A stretch of DNA of 64,000 bases from JAJACP01 sp964350245 (GCA_964350245.1 CAYGJC010000001.1:62001-126000), one strand, 5' to 3'; counted from the first letter of the stretch, positions 17,420 to 26,528 are shown. The notes: generated from the sequence alone by a model not told the origin. A program made the numbers and translations.

Positions 17420-18460
17420 ATGAGCAAATTTCCCGAAGCCAAAAATCCCCTAATTCTGCGCGCCCACCGTTTGATGGATGCCTTCTCCAAATCTGATGAC
17501 GAACGTGACTTTTATCTCGATCACGTCGAAGGATTTATCATTTTTGCCGATCTTGAAAAAGAAGAAGAAGATCTCAACAAACTCTATGCTGAACTTGCAT
17601 CTTTCCCTGAGCGGTACGCTTTAATTCCAAAACTTACCTTCTATGAAACAAAAAAAATCATGGAAGGATTTGTGAATGAAAAAGTCTATGATATTGACAC
17701 CAAAGAAAAGCTGATCGATGTCATTGGAGGCAAAGACGCGCGCGAGCAGTTTTTGGAGTTTGTCTATGACCACGAGACAGAGCTGGAAAAATGGCAACAG
17801 TATTACCAAGAGCGCTCGCGCGTGCGAATCATTGAGTGGTTAAGAAATAATAGCTTCCGGTTTGTATTCGAAGAAGATCTAGAGCTCCCCCGCCACATTG
17901 TCGAGCAGCTAAAAGTGAATCTATTTGAAGCTAAAGTACCCAAAGAGGTGCAGCAGGCCCGCCAACAGCTGAATAAAAAATCAGAAACCTACTACTCTAA
18001 CGAAGCGCTCAATCCTAGACCGAAACGGGGCCGTCCACCCAAGCAGGTGGCTAAAATCGAGATCGAGACGCAGGTTACAAGCGATATTTTCACCCAAGTG
18101 CCGCAGACCATCCGCCGTTTTCTTTACTTGCCAGACATTGTTTCCGCCAACTCGATTACCTTTTCGGAGAAATTCGATTCCGAAGAGGAGTTCTTAGCGA
18201 ATCTACGCGGCACGGGACGTTCAGAAGCTGAAAGTCAGCTGGAAGCACTGACAGAAAAATTTGCTTCCTTACGCAAACTCTCATCGCGTTTAGGGCTTGA
18301 AGGGGAGTTGTCCATTCCTTCTTTTGGTGAGGACGATGAGGAGGACGATGAGGACGATCTCCTTGATGGCGCGCATCAAGAGCCCAAAAAGCGCGGTAGG
18401 AAGTCAAAAGACGAAGCACCAGCTGCCCGCAAACGGGGACGAAAGCCTAAAGAGCCTTAA
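17420..18460 (+). CDS. UPF0158 family protein with AT-hook-like motifs
   Basis: 346 residues. The first 180 residues are acidic and helical with the UPF0158 pattern (DDERDFYLDHVEG, LEKWQQYYQERSRVRIIEWL). It lies directly after dapF, the same place as C. trachomatis CT429. Residues 200-208 (RPKRGRPPK) fit the AT-hook core RGRP. Near 303-315 there is an acidic run (GEDDEEDDEDD), and the C-terminus carries two related basic blocks, KKRGRKSK and RKRGRKPKEP. AT-hooks bind the minor groove of AT-rich DNA. Whether it acts on bacterial or host chromatin is open. The last 14 bases overlap the convergent next gene. Confidence 0.7.
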   Translation: MSKFPEAKNPLILRAHRLMDAFSKSDDERDFYLDHVEGFIIFADLEKEEEDLNKLYAELASFPERYALIPKLTFYETKKIMEGFVNEKVYDIDTKEKLIDVIGGKDAREQFLEFVYDHETELEKWQQYYQERSRVRIIEWLRNNSFRFVFEEDLELPRHIVEQLKVNLFEAKVPKEVQQARQQLNKKSETYYSNEALNPRPKRGRPPKQVAKIEIETQVTSDIFTQVPQTIRRFLYLPDIVSANSITFSEKFDSEEEFLANLRGTGRSEAESQLEALTEKFASLRKLSSRLGLEGELSIPSFGEDDEEDDEDDLLDGAHQEPKKRGRKSKDEAPAARKRGRKPKEP

Positions 18461-19483
18461 GGTAGTCGTCCACAACAGGGACGTACTGCGGAAAGTGGGT
18501 CTCTGTCCACATACGCAGATTACCTAGCCGCTTTTTCATTTCCGCTTTCCTAATCTCTTTTGTAAGCGGCTCTGAAGCCTTACAAAACTGTCCCGGATCG
18601 ATAAAAAGAGCGCGGCTGCCACCCGAATCAAATGCAATATTTTGCACGAAGGCGCGATCTCTATCTATGATCCCCATATCTGCCCGGTGTGTAAGTGCCT
18701 CGATGAGCAGATCAACAAGATGCCGCACCTCTGCCTCACTTTGTGCACAGGCAAACGCCTCTTTTACTAAAACGGCTTTCTTTTGAACCACATACTCGTG
18801 TTGGTCCAACTCGATTACATGCTTGAGCCCTAAGGGATCGATGAGAGTGACCTGCATTTCCAAAGCGGGAGTCCGATTAAGATGGATAAAGAGATAGCCC
18901 GTCTCAGCAGACATCTCATCGTAGGCCAATTTGCAGCTTGAAAAGAGGCGTTGCACCCGTTCTTTTCTTCTTTGAATTTTGGCTTTGCTGATACGACGCA
19001 AAAAAGAAGGCAAGGGAACAGACTCCAGCCATTTCCATGGATGAAGGTGCTTGTGTTTTAAAAATTTGAGCACGTATTTCCCATCCGCGCTCTCAAATGC
19101 ATAAAATTGTGTTCCTTTTCCCAAGTACCGAAAGGGTTGAGCCAAGGCTAGCTGTAGGCCTTTTTTTTGCTCATCAGACAGAGATACAGCCAACTCGGGG
19201 CATGGAGGGAGACAGGATTGAATTTGACTTAGATTGAATCCTTCNNNNNNNNNNNNNNNNNNNNNNNNNNNNNNNNNNNNNNNNNNNNNNNNNNNNNNNN
19301 NNNNNNNNNNNNNNNNNNNNNNNNNNNNNNNNNNNNNNNNNNNNCCAACTCGGGGCATGGAGGGAGACAGGATTGAATTTGACTTAGATTGAATCCTTCA
19401 CTCAATCGATCATAAAAAAAGGAACCACCCCCAATGACCAGAATCAACCCTGAAACGAGAAAAAGTTTTCTTAATAATTTCAT
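18447..19483 (-). CDS. Membrane-anchored kinase-like hypothetical protein (interrupted only by a scaffold gap)
   Basis: The N-terminal part (from 19483) and C-terminal part (to 18447) are separated by 100 N and a duplicated 55-bp contig end. Removing one 55-bp copy and the N run (155 bases) leaves 882 bases, an intact 293-residue frame. A signal-anchor MKLLRKLFLVSGLILVIGG is followed by a soluble domain. LGKGTQFYAFES with a later YVLKFLKH resembles a glycine-rich loop and the ATP-binding Lys of kinases. MGIIDRDRAFVQNIAF and ALFIDPGQF resemble catalytic-loop and DFG positions. The spacing is off from canonical kinases, so function is a guess. Confidence 0.6.
19190..19399. other. Scaffold gap with duplicated contig ends
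   Basis: Exactly 100 N fill 19245-19344. The 55 bases before them (19190-19244) and the 55 after them (19345-19399) are identical. This is the pattern of two overlapping contigs that were joined by a fixed-size placeholder instead of being merged. No sequence is likely to be missing. Confidence 0.92.
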
Positions 19484-19512
19484 AAGAAGGTAAAATATAC
19501 TCGGAAAACGTT

Positions 19513-20307
19513 ATGATGTCTCGCAAGAAAAAAGTTTTTATCATTCTCCATTTGATCTTTACCTTCACCTTTCTTTCCTGGCTGTTGATGAAGCCCTATG
19601 TGTTAGAGGTGATGGCAAAAAAATCTCAACTTGCTTTATATGAAATGGTTATAGAAAAAGAGTCCCTTTTTCATTCACTTCCCTCTGACCAACAAACTCA
19701 GATTGTAGAAGATTTTGAAAGAGCACAGACCCGCTCAGGCCCCTCGTTGATGCATGCGGTTGGGCGTCTTTTTTTTGTTGACACTCCAGTCTTTGCGCTT
19801 GCCTGGATTTTCTTTTCAATTGCGATCTGCCTTCTTTTACTTTTTCATATCGAGGGAGCTACGCTGGCTATCTGGATTCTCCCCTTCCTGATCATCGGAT
19901 ATGGATATGAACTCTATACTTCCCGAACTCATAAACCCGAAGGCCTTTTTCCTAAAGAGAGCTATGTAAGGGAGCACTATATCGACTCTCAAGAGATCCT
20001 GGGTAAAAGAGAATTGCTACAAAAAGGGTGGCATCGTTATCTCATTACTGAGTGGACCCATACCGAGCCTAGCGGTGACCCGGACATTTTTCAAAAGCAG
20101 CTCGATCAAGGGCTGTTTGCTTTCAATATTGCCCGCTTGAACTGGATACAAGAGGGAAAGGGAGATGAGATTGTTCTGGCCGGCTTTGCTGCTCCGCCCT
20201 CATTTTTTCGGGTTCTTTCCTATTTTCTTTGGAACACATTGTTTGCATGGATGATCACACGTCACAGAAAAGTTTCTCGATCCGATCCTCTATCCACCCC
20301 CAGCTAA
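19513..20307 (+). CDS. Hypothetical membrane protein
   Basis: 264 residues. One N-terminal membrane helix (about 10-28) is followed by a polar segment, then two hydrophobic helices (about 90-112 and 115-135). A soluble stretch of roughly 90 residues and a final hydrophobic segment near 240-257 complete it. I do not recognise the family. It overlaps the next gene by one base (TAATG), so the two are likely translated together and may form a membrane pair. It is divergent from the kinase-like gene, with about 30 bases between their starts. Confidence 0.6.
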   Translation: MMSRKKKVFIILHLIFTFTFLSWLLMKPYVLEVMAKKSQLALYEMVIEKESLFHSLPSDQQTQIVEDFERAQTRSGPSLMHAVGRLFFVDTPVFALAWIFFSIAICLLLLFHIEGATLAIWILPFLIIGYGYELYTSRTHKPEGLFPKESYVREHYIDSQEILGKRELLQKGWHRYLITEWTHTEPSGDPDIFQKQLDQGLFAFNIARLNWIQEGKGDEIVLAGFAAPPSFFRVLSYFLWNTLFAWMITRHRKVSRSDPLSTPS

Positions 20308-20801
20308 TGCGTTCCACGCTTAAGTGTGGTGGATGGATGGCAGCGATCGGAGCGCTTCTGATTATTTTTGGAGGCACTCTTCTCCCTGTTGAGGCTTTAA
20401 ATATATGGGGGATGCCGATTTTTTTTGTGGGGCTAGTTCTCATTGCCATTGGATGGCTTCCCTACCGAACGCTCCAAAGACTGGAACTCAATCCGCATGA
20501 ACTTCAGTATGATGGAGAGATGTTACTCTTCTCCAAGCGAGGTAAACCTCTTTTTAAGATTCCCGAAAAGAGCATTGGCAAGCTCGCTTATCTTGAAAAA
20601 GGATCGATCTACGGGATCGCCATTTGGTTGAAAAGACCGATCGAAGAGAAAGTACGCGTGTTACAACCAGGCTTTAATTTTTCAGGCTTGATGAAAGATT
20701 CAGCCGCCCAGTACGAGGGGAGCGATATTTTCCTTCCCTACTTCACCAAGCGGAGTATAGAGGCTCTTACAGACCTGCTTGAATCAGATCATGCATCTTG
20801 A
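20307..20801 (+). CDS. Hypothetical membrane protein
   Basis: 164 residues from the ATG at 20307, whose A is the last base of the previous stop codon. Two membrane helices (about 8-27 and 34-52) are followed by a soluble beta-rich domain (LELNPHELQYDGEMLLFSKRGKPLFKIP) that looks like a PH-type bacterial domain, such as the DUF304/bPH2 class that follows two TM helices; that assignment is by layout only. The 3' end overlaps the convergent kdsD by 35 bases. Confidence 0.6.
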   Translation: MRSTLKCGGWMAAIGALLIIFGGTLLPVEALNIWGMPIFFVGLVLIAIGWLPYRTLQRLELNPHELQYDGEMLLFSKRGKPLFKIPEKSIGKLAYLEKGSIYGIAIWLKRPIEEKVRVLQPGFNFSGLMKDSAAQYEGSDIFLPYFTKRSIEALTDLLESDHAS

Positions 20802-21726
20802 CAATCCCCACCACCTCTTCTTGATCCACAACGGGGAGAACAGTGACCGGGTGTGTCTGATCGGCTTCCATCATCTGTAATGCCTCCCACGCATGTGCTT
20901 TCAAAGAGATCGACTTGGGAGAGGGTGTCATTAAGTCTCCCACTTTTTCTCGCAGCACCTTCTCACCTTTGGCTTGCAACGCACGTCTTAGATCTCCATC
21001 TGTAAAGATCCCTTGTAGCCGTTTCTTATCGTCAAGAACAACCAAGCAGCCGCACCGTTTGCTTGAAAAATCCACTAATACCTCTTCCACCGAGTCGGTC
21101 GCTTTGCAAGTGGGCGTGCGCTCTTTTTGTAGCATCAGCTCAGAGACCCTAAGAGAGGCGCGCCTGCCAATTCTCCCTCCCGGATGATTGGCCGCGTACT
21201 GATCAAGACTCACACCTTTTGCCTCCATCACCGCCATGGCTAATAGATCCCCAAAAAGCAGTTGTACTTCCGTTGAAATGGTAGGAGCAAGATCAAAAGG
21301 ACAAAGCTCCGACAGACAGGGAAGGTGGACAAACAAGTCAACCCCCTTTGCCAGACGTGAGTCAGGCTCCGAGGTAAGAGCCAAAAGACGGGATCCACGA
21401 TTACGTAAAAAAGGGAGTAGCTGCAGAAGCTCATCTGTTTCTCCGCTTTTACTCAAAATCAGCACACAATCTTGATTCCCTACCATCCCCAGATCCCCGT
21501 GCAACGCATCAATGGGAGGAAGAAAAAAAGCCCGGGTTCCCGTTGAAAGAAGTGTTGCGGCTATCTTTTGTGCAATAAATCCACTTTTACCTACACCTGT
21601 AAAAAAAACAGTTCCCTTGCACGCCAAAACCTCTTCCACCATCAACAGAGATGACTCAAGATCAAGCTCTGAGTAGAAAGCATCTAGAGAGGTTTTTTGC
21701 TTGGCAATCAATTTTTTTAACATCAC
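20767..21726 (-). CDS. kdsD: Arabinose-5-phosphate isomerase
   Basis: 319 residues. The N-terminal SIS domain contains FTGVGKSGFIAQKIAATLLSTG and the IDALHGDLGMV segment with the catalytic His. Two CBS domains occupy the C-terminal third (about 205-319), with DGDLRRAL. The enzyme converts ribulose-5-phosphate to arabinose-5-phosphate, the entry to Kdo for LPS. The Chlamydia homologue is CT399 (yrbH). In C. trachomatis it lies beside the CT398 and E2/symporter genes; here these neighbours are 6-10 kb apart, so the block has been split. Confidence 0.9.
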   Translation of the reverse strand: MMLKKLIAKQKTSLDAFYSELDLESSLLMVEEVLACKGTVFFTGVGKSGFIAQKIAATLLSTGTRAFFLPPIDALHGDLGMVGNQDCVLILSKSGETDELLQLLPFLRNRGSRLLALTSEPDSRLAKGVDLFVHLPCLSELCPFDLAPTISTEVQLLFGDLLAMAVMEAKGVSLDQYAANHPGGRIGRRASLRVSELMLQKERTPTCKATDSVEEVLVDFSSKRCGCLVVLDDKKRLQGIFTDGDLRRALQAKGEKVLREKVGDLMTPSPKSISLKAHAWEALQMMEADQTHPVTVLPVVDQEEVVGIVKMHDLIQAGL

Positions 21727-21787
21727 AACTATGATTGTATCGGCATTCTACCTTGAAGTCATTGAAAAAAACTTCTAGAATTTGGGA

Positions 21788-23221
21788 ATGACAACTCAAA
21801 AACACCCTATTACTGTGGCATCAGGGGACGGAATCGGCCCTGAAATCATGGAGGCGACTCTCCATATTCTCAAAGAAGCGGGAGCGGAGCTTGCAATCGA
21901 AGAGGTCTCCATCGGTGAGAAGCTCTACCTCTCGGGACACCCTACTGGGATTGAAGAGGCGACTTGGGACTCATTACTGCGCACTAAAGTCTTCCTCAAG
22001 GCGCCTATTACCACTCCTCAAGGAGGAGGTTACCGCAGTTTAAACGTAACGGTCCGCGGTAAGCTCGGTCTCTATGCCAACATCCGTCCCTGCGTCTCCT
22101 ACCACCCCTTTATTCAAACCAAGCACCCTGCAATGGACGTCGTGATCGTCCGCGAAAACGAAGAAGACCTCTACACGGGAATTGAGTATCGGCAAACCCC
22201 TGATGTATGTCAGGCGCTTAAACTGATTAGCCGCCCCGGCTCTGAGCGGATTATCCGCTACGCCTTTGAGTATGCCCGCCGCTATCAACGAAAGAAAGTG
22301 ACTGCTTTTACAAAAGACAACATCTTAAAAATGAGCGATGGACTCTTCCACCACATTTTTGAGGAGATTGGTGAAGAGTATCCCGACATTGAAAAAGAGC
22401 ATTGGATTATCGACATTGGCACCGCAAAATTAGCTGACACTCCGGAAAATTTTGATGTCATTGTCATGCCCAATCTCTACGGAGATATTGTTTCGGATGT
22501 CGGGGCACAGATCACGGGGTCAGTCGGGCTTGTGGGAACGGCTAATATTGGAGAGAAGGGCGCTATGTTTGAGGCCATTCACGGTTCGGCGCCTAAAATT
22601 GCAGGTCAAAACGTGGCTAATCCAACAGGGCTCATCCTTGCCTCCGTGCTCATGCTTGTGCATATCCACCAACCGGAAGCCGCCAGTCGCGTGCACAACG
22701 CATGGCTTAAAACCATTGAGGATGGCATCCACACCAAAGACATTTTCAAGCCCGGCGTCAGTCGAGAAAAGGTCGGCACCAAAGAGTTTGCCAGAGCTGT
22801 TTCGGCCCGACTAGGCAAGAAGCCAGAGACACTTCCAGCCGTTGCTTACTCATCAACCAAAGGTGAGCAATGGGCACACCATGGCTCAAAAGTCATTTCT
22901 GAAAAACGAGAACTTATTGGAGTGGACGTCTACCTCTACTCGCATGATGCAGTAGAAACGCTTGTGCAGAAAGTGGAACAAGCGCACTCAGGAGAGCTTA
23001 AACTCTCTGTGATCACCAACCGCGGTGTCCGTGTGTGGCCTGGGGGTATTCCAGATACACTCTGCGTGGATCACTGGCGGTGCCGGTTTGAAGGGAAAAA
23101 GGCCATTGCCTATCAGACAATCGCAAAGCTTACTGAGCAGATGGCAGCAAGCGGTTTAGACATTATCAAAACAGAAAATCTTTATCTCTTTGACGGCAAA
23201 CCCGGTTATTCACATGGCTAA
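21788..23221 (+). CDS. icd: NADP-type isocitrate dehydrogenase with C-terminal extension
   Basis: 477 residues. The start is the ATG at 21788; a TTG two codons upstream is less likely. Residues 1-340 are the isopropylmalate/isocitrate dehydrogenase fold: GDGIGPEIM, the substrate loop RSLNVTVRGKLGLYANIRP, RENEEDLYTGIEY, MPNLYGDIVSD and the nucleotide-binding IHGSAPKIAGQNVANP. About 130 extra C-terminal residues form a separate domain, as in the Thermus and Rickettsia-type enzymes. Chlamydiaceae lack this enzyme, so its presence implies a more complete TCA cycle. The stop overlaps the next gene. Confidence 0.9.
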   Translation: MTTQKHPITVASGDGIGPEIMEATLHILKEAGAELAIEEVSIGEKLYLSGHPTGIEEATWDSLLRTKVFLKAPITTPQGGGYRSLNVTVRGKLGLYANIRPCVSYHPFIQTKHPAMDVVIVRENEEDLYTGIEYRQTPDVCQALKLISRPGSERIIRYAFEYARRYQRKKVTAFTKDNILKMSDGLFHHIFEEIGEEYPDIEKEHWIIDIGTAKLADTPENFDVIVMPNLYGDIVSDVGAQITGSVGLVGTANIGEKGAMFEAIHGSAPKIAGQNVANPTGLILASVLMLVHIHQPEAASRVHNAWLKTIEDGIHTKDIFKPGVSREKVGTKEFARAVSARLGKKPETLPAVAYSSTKGEQWAHHGSKVISEKRELIGVDVYLYSHDAVETLVQKVEQAHSGELKLSVITNRGVRVWPGGIPDTLCVDHWRCRFEGKKAIAYQTIAKLTEQMAASGLDIIKTENLYLFDGKPGYSHG

Positions 23222-23675
23222 CTATAAGACGCATTCTACCTTCAACATCTTTTTGGCGCTTCCGACCCTGCTGGCCGGAATCTACTACGTGCTCAATCCC
23301 CCATATCCCCTCTTGCTCACCTTTATTATCACCTTTGCTTATTGTACGCTTTTTATGAGTCCCGACCTGGACCTTGCGCACAACATTAAGCTTGTATCAC
23401 TCAGAGGAATCTTATCCCTTCCCTTCAGGCTCTATTCACAAGTGTTTAAGCATAGAGGACTTTCTCATTCGTTTCTGTTTGGGTCACTGACACGAATTGT
23501 ATGGCTGGCAGGGATGGGCTTTTTAATTTTTTTTCTACTCTACGAAGTGCTTCCATCTAAGCGCACTTTTTTGGCCTATTATGGCGCGTATAAGTACTAT
23601 ATTTGGTATGCGGGCGCGGCAATCTGCCTGGCAGATTGGTCGCATCTGCTCCTAGACATCAAGGTCAAAAAATAG
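23214..23675 (+). CDS. DUF2227-like membrane metal-binding protein
   Basis: 153 residues from the ATG at 23214, which overlaps the icd stop. HSTFNIF near the N-terminus, SPDLDLAH, KHRGLSHSF and the C-terminal ADWSHLLLD are His/Asp motifs interleaved with three or four membrane helices. This is the pattern of the DUF2227 and YdjM-type putative metal-dependent hydrolases. The substrate is unknown. It is the last gene before the accessory glycan operon. Confidence 0.7.
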   Translation: MANYKTHSTFNIFLALPTLLAGIYYVLNPPYPLLLTFIITFAYCTLFMSPDLDLAHNIKLVSLRGILSLPFRLYSQVFKHRGLSHSFLFGSLTRIVWLAGMGFLIFFLLYEVLPSKRTFLAYYGAYKYYIWYAGAAICLADWSHLLLDIKVKK

Positions 23676-23689
23676 TGGAGGTAAACATG

Positions 23690-25036
23690 CAAAACCCTTT
23701 TGAAGTCTTTATCTTTCTCAGCAGTGAAGATGATCATTATCGTGTGAGTGGAGGAATTGGCACATACATCGGCGTTCTCACTGCCAGCTTAAAGGAGTCT
23801 TATCCAGCAGCCACAGTTTATTGGTTAACACGCTCCCCTAATGACAAGGATTTTTCCCAAGTTGATTCATTTGGGACCATTCGCCATTACCTATCCTGTA
23901 TGCCTGCAACCCATTCTCAATTCCTTGATGTGTATCCTGACATTCAAGCAAATGCCGCCGCACAGCTTGTGGGCCTTCAACATAAAATGGAAACAAAAGC
24001 TTTAGAAATCATTGAGCGTCACCCCAACCAGACAATTTTAATCGAATCAGGAGAATGGGAGGGACATGGTAATGCTCTTTTTAGATGCCTAAAAAGCCCC
24101 AACATTTTTAAAGTTGCTCGTATCCACACTCCTTTAGCTACGTGCATCAAGCAGAATCAACTTCCAATCAATAGTGCAAACTCTGTTCAGATGCTATGCG
24201 AACTACAAACTGTGTTGTCTGCGGATTTGATTTCCTCATGTACTGAGTTCATGAAAAAGCGATTAACTGCAGATCTATTTCAAGGGAAATTGCCTGAATC
24301 CCCTCCAACAGTTGTTCTGCCCAATCCAGTTAATATGCAAGCCTTCAATGGAATCAAAAAAACGAAAGCTGAAGCCATTGACTATCTGAACACCCTTTTT
24401 CCAGGACAATTCAAAAAAGACGACTTTTTAATTTTTCTAGTCGGCAGCGTTGAAAAGAGAAAAGGAGTCCAATTTGCCATGGAATCTGTATCTGAGGTCG
24501 TAAAGCAAATACCTCAAGCACATTTTTGTTTCTTTGGGCATCATTTAGGAGAAAAAGAGGGATCGTTAACTGCAAATCAAAAATTTCATCCAGACGATTT
24601 ATACAAGGGACTCTCGCCATCCGATAGAGAGCATGTTTCTTTTTTCGGTTACATCCCTCACGAGATTCTTCCCAATATTTTACCCGCTGCTGATCTTTTT
24701 CCTATTCTTTCGATCGGAGACAACTTTCCCGGCACAGTAGCTGAAATTGCACTGAGTAGAGGAACCATTCTAGCTACACAAAGAGGTGGCGTAAAAGAGA
24801 TGCTTACAGATGCAAACGGTGTTTTTTCCGCTTATTCGCTTGGCGATCAGCTCGAACACTTAACTGCTAATTTGGTACGAGGAATCATTGCGTTACACCG
24901 AGACATTCCCAAAAGAAAAGAGATAGGTTGTCACGCAGAGAAAACAATACGAGAAAAATACGATCCCAAACAAGTTGTTTTCAAGATGATTGCCACCTAT
25001 GCCGACTACTACTTAGCGAGTGGTACATGTGTGTAA
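23690..25036 (+). CDS. GT4-type glycosyltransferase
   Basis: 448 residues from the ATG at 23690 with GGAGG upstream. The N-terminal Rossmann half has the acceptor loop SGGIGTYIGVL. The C-terminal half has the donor-binding features: LIFLVGSVEKRKGVQFAMES (Lys for phosphate), then LFPILSIGDNFPGTVAEIALSRGTILAT, which corresponds to the EX7E-type loop near the nucleotide sugar. This is a retaining GT-B enzyme, most likely using a UDP- or GDP-sugar. It opens a seven-gene same-strand cluster. Its acceptor is unknown; a surface polysaccharide is plausible. Confidence 0.85.
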   Translation, partial: QNPFEVFIFLSSEDDHYRVSGGIGTYIGVLTASLKESYPAATVYWLTRSPNDKDFSQVDSFGTIRHYLSCMPATHSQFLDVYPDIQANAAAQLVGLQHKMETKALEIIERHPNQTILIESGEWEGHGNALFRCLKSPNIFKVARIHTPLATCIKQNQLPINSANSVQMLCELQTVLSADLISSCTEFMKKRLTADLFQGKLPESPPTVVLPNPVNMQAFNGIKKTKAEAIDYLNTLFPGQFKKDDFLIFLVGSVEKRKGVQFAMESVSEVVKQIPQAHFCFFGHHLGEKEGSLTANQKFHPDDLYKGLSPSDREHVSFFGYIPHEILPNILPAADLFPILSIGDNFPGTVAEIALSRGTILATQRGGVKEMLTDANGVFSAYSLGDQLEHLTANLVRGIIALHRDIPKRKEIGCHAEKTIREKYDPKQVVFKMIATYADYYLASGTCV

Positions 25037-25926
25037 TTGTCTATGGACTCAGTGGATGTGGAAAATCGACTCTGTGTGAAGGCCTCAGTCAATTTCCTGA
25101 GTTCAGGACTTGCAAAATGACTGTCACAAGACCACCCCGGGAAGATGACTCATCACATCTATTTGAATATGTAGATGTAGCCACATATCAATCTTATAGA
25201 CAACTGGGTGCTTTTGTTTTTGATGCCGACGATGGAAAGCGTTACTATGGCTATAAATGGACTCATCTACGAGGTGATGCTAAGCGTATTAATCTCGTGT
25301 TTGGATGCCCTCCCTTTGCTTTTTTGACTCCTGCGTTTGTTTGCATCCACGTATTAATCGAGGGAGATGCGGATAAAGGGCTGATAAGAAGGGGTAACTC
25401 TGTCATCGCCTCTGCTAGAAAAATCATCAACCAAGATCTCCAAAAGCGCTTTTTTGGCGAGCAAAAATTTCGAAAAAGAATGGACCTGATCATTACCAAC
25501 CCCTTTTTTGAAGGTCCTGACACATGGAGGAAAATTCATGCATGGATTCAAATACAAAGATTTCGTATTTTCTTTGAGTATCAGACTAAATTGGCTCTTG
25601 AAAAAAGAAAAGTTGAGTCTGCTGTTTGGATAGCTTATTGCCACTCAACAGTCTGTTCAAGAAAAGCTTTTTTAGCTGCACGTTGGTGGAGTGCCTTGGC
25701 CCTACAGTTAGGTTGGGTAGATCCTGTTCTCAAAAATATGATTTTTGGTAGAGGCCGCCCGCTTCTATCTAATGCTCAAATGAGCATGACCGCTTTGAGT
25801 AGTTCAGATCGCCAAGCAAAAGTAGCTCTACTCGTTTTTTTGTATAAACTGACTGAAAAAGATTCGGCAAAAAAATGGAATCGCGAAATATGGCTAAACA
25901 GACTCAACCACCTATACCATGGGTAA
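25027..25926 (+). CDS. Guanylate-kinase-like P-loop protein fused to an unknown helical domain
   Basis: 299 residues from the ATG at 25027, overlapping the glycosyltransferase end by 10 bases. The Walker A GLSGCGKST is at residues 6-14. TVTRPPREDDSSHLFEYVD and FVFDADDGKRYYGYKW resemble the nucleotide-monophosphate-binding part of guanylate kinase. From about residue 170 the protein leaves that fold: roughly 130 residues rich in aromatic and basic residues (FRIFFEYQTKLALEKRK, AARWWSALALQLGWVDP) form a likely all-helical domain I do not recognise. It may phosphorylate a nucleotide or a sugar intermediate of the cluster. Confidence 0.65.
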   Translation: MCVIVYGLSGCGKSTLCEGLSQFPEFRTCKMTVTRPPREDDSSHLFEYVDVATYQSYRQLGAFVFDADDGKRYYGYKWTHLRGDAKRINLVFGCPPFAFLTPAFVCIHVLIEGDADKGLIRRGNSVIASARKIINQDLQKRFFGEQKFRKRMDLIITNPFFEGPDTWRKIHAWIQIQRFRIFFEYQTKLALEKRKVESAVWIAYCHSTVCSRKAFLAARWWSALALQLGWVDPVLKNMIFGRGRPLLSNAQMSMTALSSSDRQAKVALLVFLYKLTEKDSAKKWNREIWLNRLNHLYHG

Positions 25927-26528
25927 AGTGGCCTTCTTTAGAGGCTGAATTATTTCCACACGCTGATTTTCTTCACGGGACTATTTTGAATGCAGGTTGT
26001 GGATCTAGAAAAATTCATTTTCCTCGTGCAGAAAAAATCGTTGGTGTGGACATTTTTGAAGCTCCTAATGTAGATGTTGTTTCTGATCTTACGACTCTAC
26101 CCTTTGCAGACCAATCTTTTGATGGAATTGTAAATATCGCTGTATTAGAGCATTGTCGTTATCCCTGGCGGGTAGTTAAAGAGTTTCAAAGAGTGATCAA
26201 AGATAATGGTAGGGTCATATGCACCGTCCCTTTTCTACAACCCATTCATTATGTACCGACCGATTACTTTCGCTTCACACCAGACGGAATACGCTCTTTA
26301 TTCGAAGACCATGAATTTGAGGTGATAAAAATAGAACTAACACACTCCGTTTTTCACACAACAGGTTGGATTGGTGAGGAAATCACAAAGTCTTTACCAC
26401 GCTATTGGAAACCTCTCGCCAATATGATCGGTCATCTCAACCGATGGCTGAGTCATAAATGCAGCACAGTTAACATTGATTCTCTTCCTAATGCTGTTAC
26501 TTTATTAGGGAAAAGAAAACCAAGATGA
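25875..26528 (+). CDS. Class I SAM-dependent methyltransferase
   Basis: 217 residues with Methyltransf_11 features: motif I ILNAGCGSRKI, acidic loop VGVDIF, SDLTTLPFADQSFDGIVNIAVLEH and the following LKDNGRVICTVPF-type strand. Methyltransferases of this type in glycan clusters often methylate a sugar or its lipid carrier. It overlaps its upstream neighbour by 52 bases; a second in-frame ATG (MAKQTQ, 25890) is an equally good start. The stop overlaps the next start by 4 bases. Confidence 0.82.
   Translation: MESRNMAKQTQPPIPWVKWPSLEAELFPHADFLHGTILNAGCGSRKIHFPRAEKIVGVDIFEAPNVDVVSDLTTLPFADQSFDGIVNIAVLEHCRYPWRVVKEFQRVIKDNGRVICTVPFLQPIHYVPTDYFRFTPDGIRSLFEDHEFEVIKIELTHSVFHTTGWIGEEITKSLPRYWKPLANMIGHLNRWLSHKCSTVNIDSLPNAVTLLGKRKPR

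Noticed and set aside
18447..19483. Pseudogene or missing exon at the N gap
   Set aside because: The flanking 55-bp duplication shows an unmerged contig overlap; the merged frame is intact.
20307..20801. Longer start at 20229 for the second membrane protein
   Set aside because: The upstream codons lie within the previous gene, and the ATG overlapping its stop is the natural coupled start.
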